Shown: one piece after another, positions 50,728 through 60,600 of the stretch
Layout of the letters: each line of letters starts with the position of its first letter
Numbering within the stretch: the first letter of the stretch is position 1
Origin: Winogradskyella sp046545555
Lineage (GTDB): Bacteria; Bacteroidota; Bacteroidia; Flavobacteriales; Flavobacteriaceae
NCBI RefSeq assembly: GCF_046545555.1
Contig: NZ_JBHZTH010000006.1
Location: forward strand, 124,001-188,000
Direction of reading: 5' to 3'
Length of the DNA stretch: 64,000 nt
Notes under the pieces: model-generated
The model's database searches: none
The model's input: the letters and a program-made list of their open reading frames with translations, nothing else
What the model was told of the DNA's origin: nothing
Position numbers and translations under genes: made by a program

Positions 50728-51543
50728 ATGAAAACACTTTTATCTAAATATCCAACACTCGTTCGTTTTATATTAACTCTTTTTCTTTTTGGTCTTGCAC
50801 TTTTTTTAAGCGGGTTTATTGATACACCTTTTTTAAAACGCTATTTTCCATTTACATCAGTTATTTTATTAATTGTGGCTACTTGGATTTTGTTCAAAAC
50901 CGATAAGAAATCTCTAAAAGACCTTGGTTTGAACTTATCATTTTGCAACCTCTCTTTTTTGCCATTAGGAATATTAATTGGTGCTGTAGCTTTTTTATTA
51001 GTTAAATACTGTCGTGCATTATATACAGGTGAAACCTTTGAAATAGCCACATCTGACTTTAACTATAGTGCTATTTTGTATGGTTTTTATGCTATTTTAC
51101 CACAGGTTACTATAGAAGAGTTTTTATTTAGAGGTTATGCCTTCAAAAAGACGATTGAGGTTAGCAATGCAGTTATTGCTAATATTATATTCGCAACTAT
51201 ATTCATGTTAGTGCATATTTTAGATCGTGAAGTAATTCAAAATAAAGCCATGGTTCTCTTTCTAGGAATAACTATACCCATAGGTCATTTACTATTTGCA
51301 ACGGCTTTAATAAAATCAAAGACCTTGTTTTTTCCTATTGGAATTCATTTAGGTAATAATTGGGCAACACAGCATTTAATTACAAACTATAATAATGGAA
51401 ATAGTTTTTTTTACATTCCAGAATCTACATCTTTTGAGACATGGACTCCATTTATTATAGTAATCCTAATTTGGAATATCTTTTATTTACTTCTAACTTA
51501 TATCATTTGGAAATGGGATAAATTTCGTTTAAAAGAATTGTAA
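50728..51543 (+). CDS. CPBP-family intramembrane metalloprotease
   Basis: The 271-residue polytopic protein has the Abi/CPBP (CAAX protease-like) motifs: EEFLFRGYAF from Glu130-Glu131, then FATIFMLVHIL (His) and FPIGIHLGNNWATQH (His/Asn). These residues form the metal site. Family members in other bacteria process peptides or cleave membrane proteins. The substrate is unknown here. It could be linked to the preceding membrane-tethered HTH protein, but this is inference from position only. Confidence 0.82.
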   Translation: MKTLLSKYPTLVRFILTLFLFGLALFLSGFIDTPFLKRYFPFTSVILLIVATWILFKTDKKSLKDLGLNLSFCNLSFLPLGILIGAVAFLLVKYCRALYTGETFEIATSDFNYSAILYGFYAILPQVTIEEFLFRGYAFKKTIEVSNAVIANIIFATIFMLVHILDREVIQNKAMVLFLGITIPIGHLLFATALIKSKTLFFPIGIHLGNNWATQHLITNYNNGNSFFYIPESTSFETWTPFIIVILIWNIFYLLLTYIIWKWDKFRLKEL

Positions 51544-51840
51544 TATAAGTCGAAGTCGACTTAATTTACTACAAAGTAAAAACATGAAAACTAACTTTTA
51601 AGCGGTTTTTTTATTTTTCAATTTTTAGACATCTATAAAAAATACTGAAATTCAATTTAAGGTCTTTTTTAAGCGATTTAAGCCATTTTTAAGTAATTAA
51701 CAAATGTTGATAATTATCGCCTTCAATCCGTAAAATGCTTTTAAAAAGGGGTTTAAAATCGTATATTTGATAGTATTCTAAAATGATACAAATGTGTCAT
51801 TTTTTTATGCCATAAATCGAACTAAAATTTATTCAACATA
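51544..51840 (+). other. Intergenic region before gyrB
   Basis: About 297 bases with no gene seen. It holds the palindrome AAGTCGACTT at 51554-51563, an A/T-rich stretch and a -7 element for gyrB at 51762. Confidence 0.5.
51762..51769 (+). promoter_or_regulatory. -7 element upstream of gyrB
   Basis: TATATTTG matches TAnnTTTG, 71 bases before the gyrB ATG. No TTG at -33 was seen. Confidence 0.45.
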
Positions 51841-53793
51841 ATGAGCGAAGAAAAAAAAGAAAGCTTTAACGAACACGGTTATTCAGCAGATAGTATTCAG
51901 GCCTTAGAAGGTATGGAGCATGTACGTATGCGTCCATCCATGTATATTGGTGATGTAGGTGTAAGAGGTTTACACCACTTAGTGTACGAGGTAGTTGATA
52001 ACTCTATCGATGAAGCCTTAGCTGGTCACTGTGATAATATTACTGTAACTATTAATGAAGATAACTCTATAACGACAGAAGATGATGGTCGTGGTATTCC
52101 TGTAGGATTGCACAAAAAAGAAGGGGTTTCTGCATTAGAGGTTGTAATGACTAAGATTGGTGCTGGTGGTAAATTCGATAAAGATTCTTATAAAGTATCT
52201 GGTGGTTTACATGGTGTTGGTGTAAGTTGTGTTAATGCGCTATCTGAACATCTTAAGGCAACAGTTTTTAGAGAGGGAAAAGTATATGAGCAAGAATATG
52301 AGCGTGGTAAAGCAATGTATCCTGTTAAACAAACTGGTGATACTGACAAGAGAGGAACGACGGTTACTTTTAAACCAGATTCAACAATTTTCACACAAAC
52401 GTTAGAGTATAATTATGATACGTTGGCAAGTAGAATGCGTGAATTAGCGTATTTAAATAAAGGGATTACTGTTCATTTAGTTGATAAACGTCGTACTAAA
52501 GAAGATGGTTCTTTTGAAGGAGAAACATTTCATTCTAAAGAAGGTTTAAAAGAATTTATTAAGTTTTTAGATGCAACAAGAGATCCTTTAATGAAGGATG
52601 TTATTGCTTTTGAAGGCGAAAAGAATGGCGTACCAGTTGAGGTAGCTATGATTTATAATACATCGTATGCTGAAAACTTACATTCTTATGTAAATAATAT
52701 TAATACACATGAGGGTGGAACACACCTTTCTGGTTTTCGTCGTGGATTAACACATACACTTAAGAAGTTTGCTGATACTTCTGGTATGTTAGATAAATTA
52801 AAGTTCGATGTTGCAGGAGATGATTTTCGTGAAGGACTTACGGCTATTATTTCTGTAAAGGTACAAGAACCGCAGTTTGAAGGACAGACCAAAACTAAAT
52901 TAGGGAATAGAGAAGTTTCTTCAGCAGTAAGTCAATCAGTTTCAGAGATGTTGACGGACTATTTAGAAGAAAATCCAGAAGATGCTAAGACGATTGTTCA
53001 GAAAGTAATCTTAGCAGCCCAAGCTCGTCATGCAGCTCAAAAAGCTCGAGAAATGGTGCAGCGTAAAACTGTAATGAGTATTGGAGGTTTACCTGGGAAA
53101 TTAAGTGATTGCTCATCTCAAGATCCTGAAGAATGCGAAATTTACTTAGTAGAGGGAGATTCTGCAGGTGGAACAGCAAAAATGGGGAGAGATAGAAAGT
53201 TTCAAGCCATTTTACCATTAAGAGGTAAGATTCTTAATGTCGAAAAAGCAATGACACATAAAGTTTTTGAAAACGAAGAAATAAAAAATATATTTACAGC
53301 CTTAGGTGTTACTATAGGTACAGAAGAAGATAGTAAAGCTCTTAACCTTTCTAAATTAAGGTACCATAAGATAGTTATTATGTGTGATGCCGATATTGAT
53401 GGTTCACACATTGAAACTTTAATCTTAACCTTCTTCTTCCGTTATATGAAGGAGTTGATTGAAAATGGTCATATTTACATTGCAACTCCACCTTTATATT
53501 TGGTTAAAAAGGGAGCGAAAAAAGAGTATGCTTGGAATGATGATGAGCGTTTAGCATTAATGGAGCAATATGGTGATGGTGCAAAAATTCAACGATATAA
53601 AGGTCTTGGTGAGATGAATGCTATACAACTTTGGGATACTACTATGAACCCAGAGTTTAGAACATTACGTCAAATACAGATTGATAATGGAGTAGAAGCA
53701 GATCGTGTATTTTCAATGTTAATGGGTGATGAGGTGCCACCTCGTAGAGAGTTTATTGAGAAGAATGCAGTTTATGCAAATATTGATGCATAG
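51841..53793 (+). CDS. gyrB: DNA gyrase subunit B
   Basis: The 650-residue subunit binds ATP and, with GyrA, introduces negative supercoils. The ATPase domain shows VRMRPSMYIGD, EVVDNSIDEAL, GRGIPVGLH and GGLHGVGVSCVNALS. The Toprim domain has YLVEGDSAGG with Glu438 and MCDADIDGSHI for magnesium. The C-terminus includes KIQRYKGLGEMN and ends in the normal region. The length is that of the short GyrB type without the ~170-residue insert. It carries its own terminator. Confidence 0.97.
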   Translation: MSEEKKESFNEHGYSADSIQALEGMEHVRMRPSMYIGDVGVRGLHHLVYEVVDNSIDEALAGHCDNITVTINEDNSITTEDDGRGIPVGLHKKEGVSALEVVMTKIGAGGKFDKDSYKVSGGLHGVGVSCVNALSEHLKATVFREGKVYEQEYERGKAMYPVKQTGDTDKRGTTVTFKPDSTIFTQTLEYNYDTLASRMRELAYLNKGITVHLVDKRRTKEDGSFEGETFHSKEGLKEFIKFLDATRDPLMKDVIAFEGEKNGVPVEVAMIYNTSYAENLHSYVNNINTHEGGTHLSGFRRGLTHTLKKFADTSGMLDKLKFDVAGDDFREGLTAIISVKVQEPQFEGQTKTKLGNREVSSAVSQSVSEMLTDYLEENPEDAKTIVQKVILAAQARHAAQKAREMVQRKTVMSIGGLPGKLSDCSSQDPEECEIYLVEGDSAGGTAKMGRDRKFQAILPLRGKILNVEKAMTHKVFENEEIKNIFTALGVTIGTEEDSKALNLSKLRYHKIVIMCDADIDGSHIETLILTFFFRYMKELIENGHIYIATPPLYLVKKGAKKEYAWNDDERLALMEQYGDGAKIQRYKGLGEMNAIQLWDTTMNPEFRTLRQIQIDNGVEADRVFSMLMGDEVPPRREFIEKNAVYANIDA

Positions 53794-53815
53794 TTAATTA
53801 TTGAAAATTTATTTT

Positions 53816-53848
53816 AAAAACCGTGTAATTGTTACACGGTTTTTTTTA
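53816..53848 (+). terminator. Intrinsic terminator after gyrB
   Basis: The perfect stem AAAAACCGTGTAA / TTACACGGTTTTT with a 3-nt loop and a long T run. Confidence 0.9.
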
Positions 53849-53910
53849 ATTCAGATAATCGATAAAATACATAAAAATACGTTAAAAAGTATTTTGTATT
53901 GATATTTTTC

Positions 53911-53918
53911 TATATTTG
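53911..53918 (+). promoter_or_regulatory. -7 element upstream of the DUF6588 gene
   Basis: TATATTTG lies 27 bases before the ATG at 53946. The nearest TTTG upstream (53893-53896) is spaced by only 14 bases. Confidence 0.45.
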
Positions 53919-53945
53919 TTCTACCAAATTTAAAACCTTAACCTC

Positions 53946-54962
53946 ATGAAAAAAGGAATATTATTCTTTGTGTTATGTATCTGTGTATCAAATATTAGAG
54001 CCCAAAACGACATAGATGCTTTGTTAGCAGCTGGTGTAGAAGATGCGCAGCGATTCGCTAACGATTATCTTGCTCCAGGAACTAATGGTCTTATGCATAG
54101 TATGAATGCCAATTGGTTCAATTCAGCCAAAGTAAAGCCTTTATTAGGTTTTGAAATTTCAGTAATAGCAAATGCGTCATTAATTAAGGATGAAAATAAA
54201 CTGTTTAATCTTAATACCACAGACTACAATAATGTACAATTTGTTCAAGGTTCTAATTCGCAAATGGTGGCATCTGTTTTAGGTGAAAATGAACCTTCAA
54301 TTTTTGTAGAAGTAGAATATGATGACCCTATCTTTGGGTCACAGACTACGCAGTTAGAATTACCTCAAGGTATCGGTGATCAAAGTGCTAATTTATTACC
54401 AACTGCCTTTATACAAGGCGCTATTGGATTGGGTAGTGGTATTGAAATTAAGGCAAGATTTGTTCCTGAAATAGAAACTGATGATGTAAGTTTAAGTATG
54501 TATGGTGCCGGACTTCAATTAGAATTTACAGAATGGTTACCAGCAGACAAGCTTTGGCCAGTAGCGCTGTCGGCTTTAGTTGCCTATAATCATATAGATG
54601 GGTCTTACGATTTAACTCAATCTTCTGGTATAGATGGCGATAACCAAAGATTAGAGAATGATACAAATACTTGGTTGTTTCAGTTAGTTGCCTCAACTAA
54701 GTTGCCTATTATTAATTTATATGGTGGTGTAGGTTATATTAAAGGAAAATCAGAGTCTAACTTGTTAGGTAACTATCGTGTTACTAATGGTGTCTTATCG
54801 TCGCCAACTATAACTGATCCATTTTCGGTTTCTAGCGAAGTGGCGGCTGTAAGAGGTACAGTTGGGGCAAAATTAAAGTTAGGATTTTTTAGGCTAAACG
54901 CTGAGTATCATATATCAGAATTTGATGCGTTCTCAGTAGGAGTTAATTTCGGGTTTAGATAA
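53946..54962 (+). CDS. DUF6588-family exported protein
   Basis: The 338-residue protein has a signal peptide (LFFVLCICVSNIRAQ) and begins its mature part with NDIDALLAAGVEDAQRFAND and YLAPGTNGLMHSMNANWFN, the DUF6588 pattern. The rest has the alternating strand pattern and final aromatic residue (SVGVNFGFR) of an outer-membrane beta-barrel. Its role is unknown. It is flanked by terminators and is probably monocistronic. Confidence 0.8.
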   Translation: MKKGILFFVLCICVSNIRAQNDIDALLAAGVEDAQRFANDYLAPGTNGLMHSMNANWFNSAKVKPLLGFEISVIANASLIKDENKLFNLNTTDYNNVQFVQGSNSQMVASVLGENEPSIFVEVEYDDPIFGSQTTQLELPQGIGDQSANLLPTAFIQGAIGLGSGIEIKARFVPEIETDDVSLSMYGAGLQLEFTEWLPADKLWPVALSALVAYNHIDGSYDLTQSSGIDGDNQRLENDTNTWLFQLVASTKLPIINLYGGVGYIKGKSESNLLGNYRVTNGVLSSPTITDPFSVSSEVAAVRGTVGAKLKLGFFRLNAEYHISEFDAFSVGVNFGFR

Positions 54963-54988
54963 AAGATAAGTCCAAAATCAAAATATTC

Positions 54989-55018
54989 AAGCACAAGATT
55001 TACTCTTGTGCTTTCTTC
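54989..55018 (+). terminator. Hairpin after the DUF6588 gene
   Basis: The stem AAGCACAAGA / TCTTGTGCTT with a 5-nt loop is perfect. The following T-rich run is weak. Confidence 0.65.
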
Positions 55019-55038
55019 ATTTAAAGTGATTTTATTTG

Positions 55039-55046
55039 TAAATTTG
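55039..55046 (+). promoter_or_regulatory. -7 element upstream of mdh
   Basis: TAAATTTG lies 48 bases before the mdh ATG, after the terminator of the preceding gene. Confidence 0.45.
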
Positions 55047-55094
55047 AAGTCATTAAATTCAAATAATTTACATTAAATAACTAAATAAAAAAAG

Positions 55095-56021
55095 ATGAAG
55101 GTAACCGTAGTTGGCGCTGGCGCAGTTGGAGCAAGTTGTGCAGAATATATTGCTATTAAAAACTTTGCTTCAGAAGTTGTTATACTCGATATTAAAGAAG
55201 GATATGCAGAAGGCAAAGCAATGGACTTAATGCAGTGTGCATCCTTAAATGGTTTTGATACTAAAATTACAGGAAGTACTAGTGATTACTCAAAAACTGC
55301 AAATAGCGATATCTGTGTTATTACTTCAGGTATACCACGTAAACCAGGTATGACGCGCGAAGAGTTAATTGGTATCAATGCAGGCATAGTAAAGTCGGTG
55401 TCGTCTAGTTTAGTTGAGCACTCACCAAACACAATTATTATTGTTGTTAGTAACCCTATGGATACTATGACTTATTTAGTTCATAAAACAATCGATCTTC
55501 CTAAAAACAGAATTATAGGAATGGGTGGCGCATTAGATTCGGCCCGTTTTAAGTATAGATTAGCAGAAGCTTTGGAAGCACCAATCAGTGATGTAGACGG
55601 AATGGTTATAGGTGGGCATAGTGATAAAGGTATGGTACCTCTAACATCTCATGCAACAAGAAATAGTATTAAAGTGTCAGAATTTTTGTCTGAGGATCGT
55701 TTAAACCAAGTTGCTGCAGACACCAAAGTAGGTGGTGCTACTTTAACAAAGTTATTAGGTACTTCTGCTTGGTATGCCCCAGGTGCTGCAGTTAGTGGAT
55801 TAGTGCAAGCAATTGCATGTGACCAAAAGAAAATATTTCCATGTTCTACATTTTTAGATGGTGAATATGGACTAAGTGATTTATGCATTGGGGTGCCTGT
55901 TATTTTGGGTAGAAATGGAATTGAAAAAATTGTAGATGTACCTTTAAGTGCTGCAGAAAAAGCTCATATGGCAGAAAGTGCAGAAGGTGTTAAAAAGACT
56001 AATGGTTTATTAGAGTTATAG
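55095..56021 (+). CDS. mdh: Malate dehydrogenase
   Basis: The 308-residue NAD-dependent enzyme interconverts malate and oxaloacetate. It is of the LDH-like (MDH type 3) group. The nucleotide-binding GAGAVGAS, the catalytic His in VIGGHSDKGMVPL, the substrate Arg residues in SGIPRKPGMTREE and the MGGALDSARFKYRLAE segment are visible. It is expected to work beside citrate synthase (gltA at 5552) in the TCA cycle, though the genes are far apart. A terminator follows. Confidence 0.96.
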   Translation: MKVTVVGAGAVGASCAEYIAIKNFASEVVILDIKEGYAEGKAMDLMQCASLNGFDTKITGSTSDYSKTANSDICVITSGIPRKPGMTREELIGINAGIVKSVSSSLVEHSPNTIIIVVSNPMDTMTYLVHKTIDLPKNRIIGMGGALDSARFKYRLAEALEAPISDVDGMVIGGHSDKGMVPLTSHATRNSIKVSEFLSEDRLNQVAADTKVGGATLTKLLGTSAWYAPGAAVSGLVQAIACDQKKIFPCSTFLDGEYGLSDLCIGVPVILGRNGIEKIVDVPLSAAEKAHMAESAEGVKKTNGLLEL

Positions 56022-56042
56022 AGATGGCTCTTAAATAAAATT

Positions 56043-56077
56043 AAACCTTACTGGCATGCTTGTTGGTAAGGTTTTTA
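56043..56077 (+). terminator. Probable terminator after mdh
   Basis: A 9-bp stem (AAACCTTAC / GTAAGGTTT) with a 14-nt loop and a T tract. Confidence 0.7.
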
Positions 56078-56101
56078 TAGTATTAACTAAAATTACATAA
56101 A

Positions 56102-56767
56102 ATGAAAAAAATATTTTTACTTGGTTTGACAATAATGCTTAGCGTAACGCTAAGTGCTCAGGAAAAATTTACTGAGGGTAAAATAACCATGACCCAGACT
56201 TTTAAGACTGATAATCAGCAGATGAAGGATATATTGCAACAGATGATGGGAGATGAAGGGATGCAAACTATTTCTTACGTAAAAGGAAATAAATCGAGAA
56301 CAGACATTAGTAATCCAATGTCGGGCGATATAGTTACTATATCAGATATGGAAGCAAAGCAAGTATTGATGTTGATGGATAGTCCTATGCTCGGAAAAAA
56401 GTATAGCTTAACGAGTATTTCTAAAGAAGAGGAAGAAAAAATTAAAGATAATATTAATATAATAGAGGGGACAAAGACTAAAACTATCTTGGGTTATGAG
56501 TGTAAGGAGCACACTGTGACTATAGATCAGGACGGCGTAAAAATGGACATGATTATGTATATTACTGATAAAATTGTACCAGCTGTATCTCAACAAACAG
56601 CAATGCTTGGTGAGAAGTTGAAAGGGTTTCCTATGTATATGGAGATGAAAATGAATCAACAAGGTATGGCAATGACAATTATCACTGAAGTAACTGAGCT
56701 CAACAAGGAGACGGTGTCTGATGATAAGTTTAGTATGACTCCACCAGATGGATATTCTAAGATGTAG
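56102..56767 (+). CDS. DUF4412-family exported protein
   Basis: The 221-residue protein has a signal peptide (LLGLTIMLSVTLSAQ). The body fits DUF4412: TISYVKGNKSRTDI, IEGTKTKTILGYECKEHTV and MSMTPP-like DDKFSMTPPDGYSKM at the C-terminus. It is unusually rich in Met in the second half. The domain is of unknown function and is common in Bacteroidota envelopes. It is probably monocistronic. Confidence 0.8.
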   Translation: MKKIFLLGLTIMLSVTLSAQEKFTEGKITMTQTFKTDNQQMKDILQQMMGDEGMQTISYVKGNKSRTDISNPMSGDIVTISDMEAKQVLMLMDSPMLGKKYSLTSISKEEEEKIKDNINIIEGTKTKTILGYECKEHTVTIDQDGVKMDMIMYITDKIVPAVSQQTAMLGEKLKGFPMYMEMKMNQQGMAMTIITEVTELNKETVSDDKFSMTPPDGYSKM

Positions 56768-56869
56768 CTTATAAAGATTTAAAATGATAAAAGAGGCTGT
56801 AGTATTACAGTCTTTTTTTTGTCAAAAAAAGAGATATAACATCAATAAAATAAATAGCGCTTAATTTTC

Positions 56870-56877
56870 TATATTTG
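56870..56877 (+). promoter_or_regulatory. -7 element abutting the SecD-like gene
   Basis: TATATTTG ends 4 bases before the ATG at 56882, which predicts a leaderless transcript. Confidence 0.5.
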
Positions 56878-56881
56878 CGAT

Positions 56882-57493
56882 ATGCGTCAAAAGCTGTATT
56901 TAGGTTTAATAATTATTCTCTTAGCTATCTTCGGAAAAGCTTTAGAGCAAGATGGTGCGCCAAATCAGCAAATAGTAATTCAGTTTTCTAACTTAGAGAT
57001 TACAAAATTAGATGCAAACAATACGATTGATGCTATTAGGAAAAGGCTAAAAAGTATTGGTGTTGAGCAAATAAAAATTGCCCAAGATAAAAAGGGGCAA
57101 CTAAAAATCACTTATTACAGTACAGTTAATGTGCTGCAGATTAAGACGATACTTTCTAAAGATTCGGAGATTAGTTTTGCTGCCAATTCTAGTGAAAATA
57201 AGTCTAGCGATTTTCCAAATGATAAAAACTTAGAAGACTATCAACTTAGTATTTCAGAAATTCAAGAGGGTAGCAATAGCAGTTGGGACTTTGATGGAGT
57301 TCAGCTCACAGACTACAATCAGAAGATTGATCGGTTTTCTAAGCCAAAAAATAATACGTCTCACCATGGAATTAGGTTAGAATTAACTAACCAATTAATT
57401 AAGGTTGTTATAAATACTAATGAAACCAACTCATTATTATTAGATACTAATTCTTATAAAATCCCAGAAGTTAGAGCAGGGCCTAGCGTTTAG
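56882..57493 (+). CDS. Small exported protein with a SecD periplasmic-head-like domain
   Basis: The 203-residue protein has an N-terminal hydrophobic segment (LYLGLIIILLAIFGKALEQ) and then about 70 residues that align by eye with the first periplasmic domain of SecDF, encoded just downstream. DAIRKRLKSIGVEQIKIAQD matches FEVLRNRIDGFGVSSPNIQR in the neighbour, and IKTILSKDSEISF matches VVDIITKTAQLQF. The last ~100 residues have no recognised pattern. There are no further membrane helices, so it is not a truncated SecD channel. A role with the Sec system or T9SS export is inference. It ends 191 bases before secDF. Confidence 0.65.
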   Translation: MRQKLYLGLIIILLAIFGKALEQDGAPNQQIVIQFSNLEITKLDANNTIDAIRKRLKSIGVEQIKIAQDKKGQLKITYYSTVNVLQIKTILSKDSEISFAANSSENKSSDFPNDKNLEDYQLSISEIQEGSNSSWDFDGVQLTDYNQKIDRFSKPKNNTSHHGIRLELTNQLIKVVINTNETNSLLLDTNSYKIPEVRAGPSV

Positions 57494-57544
57494 GGAAATA
57501 ACTTAATCAAATTCTTGGCTGAATTCAGTCGAAGTAAATTTCCC
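57493..57544. repeat. Large inverted repeat between the SecD-like gene and secDF
   Basis: GGGAAAT (57493-57499) pairs with ATTTCCC (57538-57544), enclosing a near-palindrome GGCTGAATTCAGTC. No T run follows, so it is not a standard terminator. It starts at the last base of the stop codon. It may be an mRNA-stabilising hairpin or a dispersed intergenic element. Confidence 0.5.
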
Positions 57545-57684
57545 AACAATCTTCAATTTAGCTTTCATCAATCGAGAAAGTCAAAAAATAATTTAAAATA
57601 TAATAACAATTGTCGGCTTATGCCTTAAATTCTATATTTTCGCGCATAATTTTAAAATAAATTTCGACAACTAAAACTATAAAA

Positions 57685-60600
57685 ATGCAAAACAAAGGAA
57701 TTATAAAAGTATTTGCACTCTTATTCGGATTGGTAAGTATTTACCAATTGTCTTTTACATTTAAGGCTAACCAAATAGAAGAAGAAGCAAAAATGTCTGC
57801 TGTAGCTCAATATGATGAGACAGTAGATAATTATCAAGACTTAAGAGGTCTTGCAGAAATTAATTACATCGATTCTTTAAAAACCTCTAAAGTAAAGGTT
57901 GGTGAAGAATTTGAGTCAATCGACGTATATAATTTAGGCGTAGCTCAATATACTTATAGTGAAGTTGAAAATAATGCCATGAAATTAGGGTTAGACCTTA
58001 AAGGTGGTATTAATGCTATTATCCAAATTTCTGTCAAAGACATCTTAAAAGGCCTAGCTAATAAAAGTAAAGATCCTGTATTTAATAAAGCATTAGATGA
58101 TGCCGAAGAACTACAGAAAGATGCGCAAGAATCTTACTTAGAATCTTTCTTTAGAGCTTTTGATGCTATCAAAGGCGATACCAAATTAGCATCTCCAGAT
58201 ATTTTCGCTAATAGAGATTTAAGTGATGATGTTAAATTTGATATGTCTGACGATGAAGTAAAGACAGTTCTAGAAAGAAAAATAGATGAGTCAATAGTTT
58301 CAGCGTTTGAAGTATTAAGAAATCGTATTGATGGTTTTGGTGTATCGTCTCCGAATATTCAACGTTTAGGTAATTCTGGTCGTATTTTAATTGAATTACC
58401 TGGTGCTAAAGATAAAAAGCGTGTTGTAGATATTATTACAAAAACAGCACAGTTACAGTTCTGGGAAACCTTTAAGGCTCAAGAAATGTTTCCTTATATT
58501 TTGCAGGTTAACCAAACAATGGTTGAGGAAGCAAAAGCTGCAGAAACACAAAATGAGGTTGCTGATGTAAATGAAATAGATCAAGATTCTACAGCTAATG
58601 CAATTGATCAACTGACAGGACAAATAGAGACAGATTCTACTAATGTAGCAGATGTTAATCCTATTGGTTTGCAAGGACCAGGTAATGGCCCAGTTGTTGG
58701 TATTTTCTTAGCAAAAGATAAGGCTAAAGTATTAGCCGCTCTTAATGCTCCTAAGAATAGAGCAAGCTTATCAGCAGAGATGCGTAATGCAAAATTCGTA
58801 TGGGGAATTCAGGATAAAGATTCAGAGTTTTCAGAACTATACGCTATCAAATTAAGTAGAGATGGAGAACCTCAATTAAGTGGTTCTGTTATTACAGATG
58901 CTAGACAAGACTACGATCAAATAAGCAGACCAGCTGTGAGTATGCAGATGAATGCTAAGGGAGCTAAGATTTGGGAAGAAATGACTAAAGTAGCTAACGA
59001 GACTGATGGAAATATTGCTATTGTGTTAGATGAAATCGTTTATTCGGCTCCTGGTGTGTCTCAAGCGGGTGGAATCTCTGGTGGTAACTCACAAATATCT
59101 GGAGCGTTCTCATTAACCGACGCTGTCGATTTAGCTAATGTCTTAAGAGCTGGTAAATTACCTGCTTCTGCAGAAATTATTCAGGCAGATGAGGTAGGTC
59201 CTTCTTTAGGTCAAGAAGCTATTGATAGTGGTATGAAATCATTCTTAATCGCTTTAGCTTTTGTATTACTATGGATGATATTTTACTACGGTAAAGCTGG
59301 TATTTTTGCTGATATCGCCTTAATGTTGAACATCTTATTAATATTTGGTGTATTGGCAAGTTTAGGTGCGGTATTAACGTTACCTGGAATTGCAGGTATT
59401 GTCTTAACCATAGGTATTTCGGTTGATGCTAACGTACTTATTTTTGAACGTATTAGAGAAGAGCTTGCCAAAGGAAAATCGCAGAAAGAATCTATTAAAG
59501 ACGGTTTCTCTAATGCACTGTCTTCAATTTTAGATGCCAATATTACAACAGGTTTAACGGCCTTAATATTATTTGTATTTGGTACAGGACCAATTAAAGG
59601 TTTTGCAACGACTTTACTAATTGGTATATTAACGTCTTTATTTACAGCTATATTTATTACTCGTTTATTAATAGACTGGTGGACAAATAGAGGTGGATCT
59701 TTAGATTTCTCTACGGCAATGACCAAAGGTTTATTTAAAAATGTAAATATCAATTTCTTAAAGAAACGAAAGATTGCATACGTAATTTCTGGAGTTTTAA
59801 TTTTAGCAAGTTTAGGATCATTATTTACAACTGGGTTGGATGAAGGTATAGACTTTGTTGGTGGAAGAACATATCAAGTACGTTTTGAACAACCAGTAAG
59901 TACTGAAGAAATAACAACTATCTTAAATGATGCGTCAGTATTCGGTAGTGCTGAAGTAAAAACTATAGGTTCAGCAAACCAATTGAAAATTTCTACAAAG
60001 TATAAAGTTGAAGACAACTCAGTTGAAGCTGATGAAGAAGTAGAGTCTAAATTATTTGAAGCTCTAACACCTTATTTACCATCTGGGATGAAATATTCAG
60101 AGTTCCAAGAAGGTTCGGGTGAAGCGAAGATAGGTAAGATGCTTTCTAGTAAAGTAAGTCCTACTATCGCTGATGATATTAAAAAGTCGTCTTTTTGGGC
60201 TGTATTAGGTTCGCTAGTTGTAGTTTTTCTTTATATCTTATTCAGGTTTAAGAAATGGCAATTCTCACTTGGTGCGGTTGCAGCTGTTTTTCACGATGTG
60301 TTAATTGTGCTTGGAATCTTCTCTTTAACATGGAGATTTATGCCATTTAGTATGGAAATCGATCAAGCTTTTATTGCTGCTATCCTAACGGTAATTGGTT
60401 ATTCGTTAAATGATACCGTAGTCGTTTTCGATAGAATTAGAGAATTCTTAAATGAGCATACGTCATGGGAATTTGGTAAAACAATAAACTCTTCCTTGAA
60501 TAGTACATTAAGTAGAACATTAAATACATCGGTAACAACATTAGTGGTTTTATTAGCAATGTTTGCTTTTGGGGCGGATTCGCTTAGAGGCTTATTGTTT

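Noticed and set aside
59286..59753. 155-codon minus-strand frame in secDF
   Set aside because: It lies fully within the conserved membrane part of secDF and has no signal of its own.
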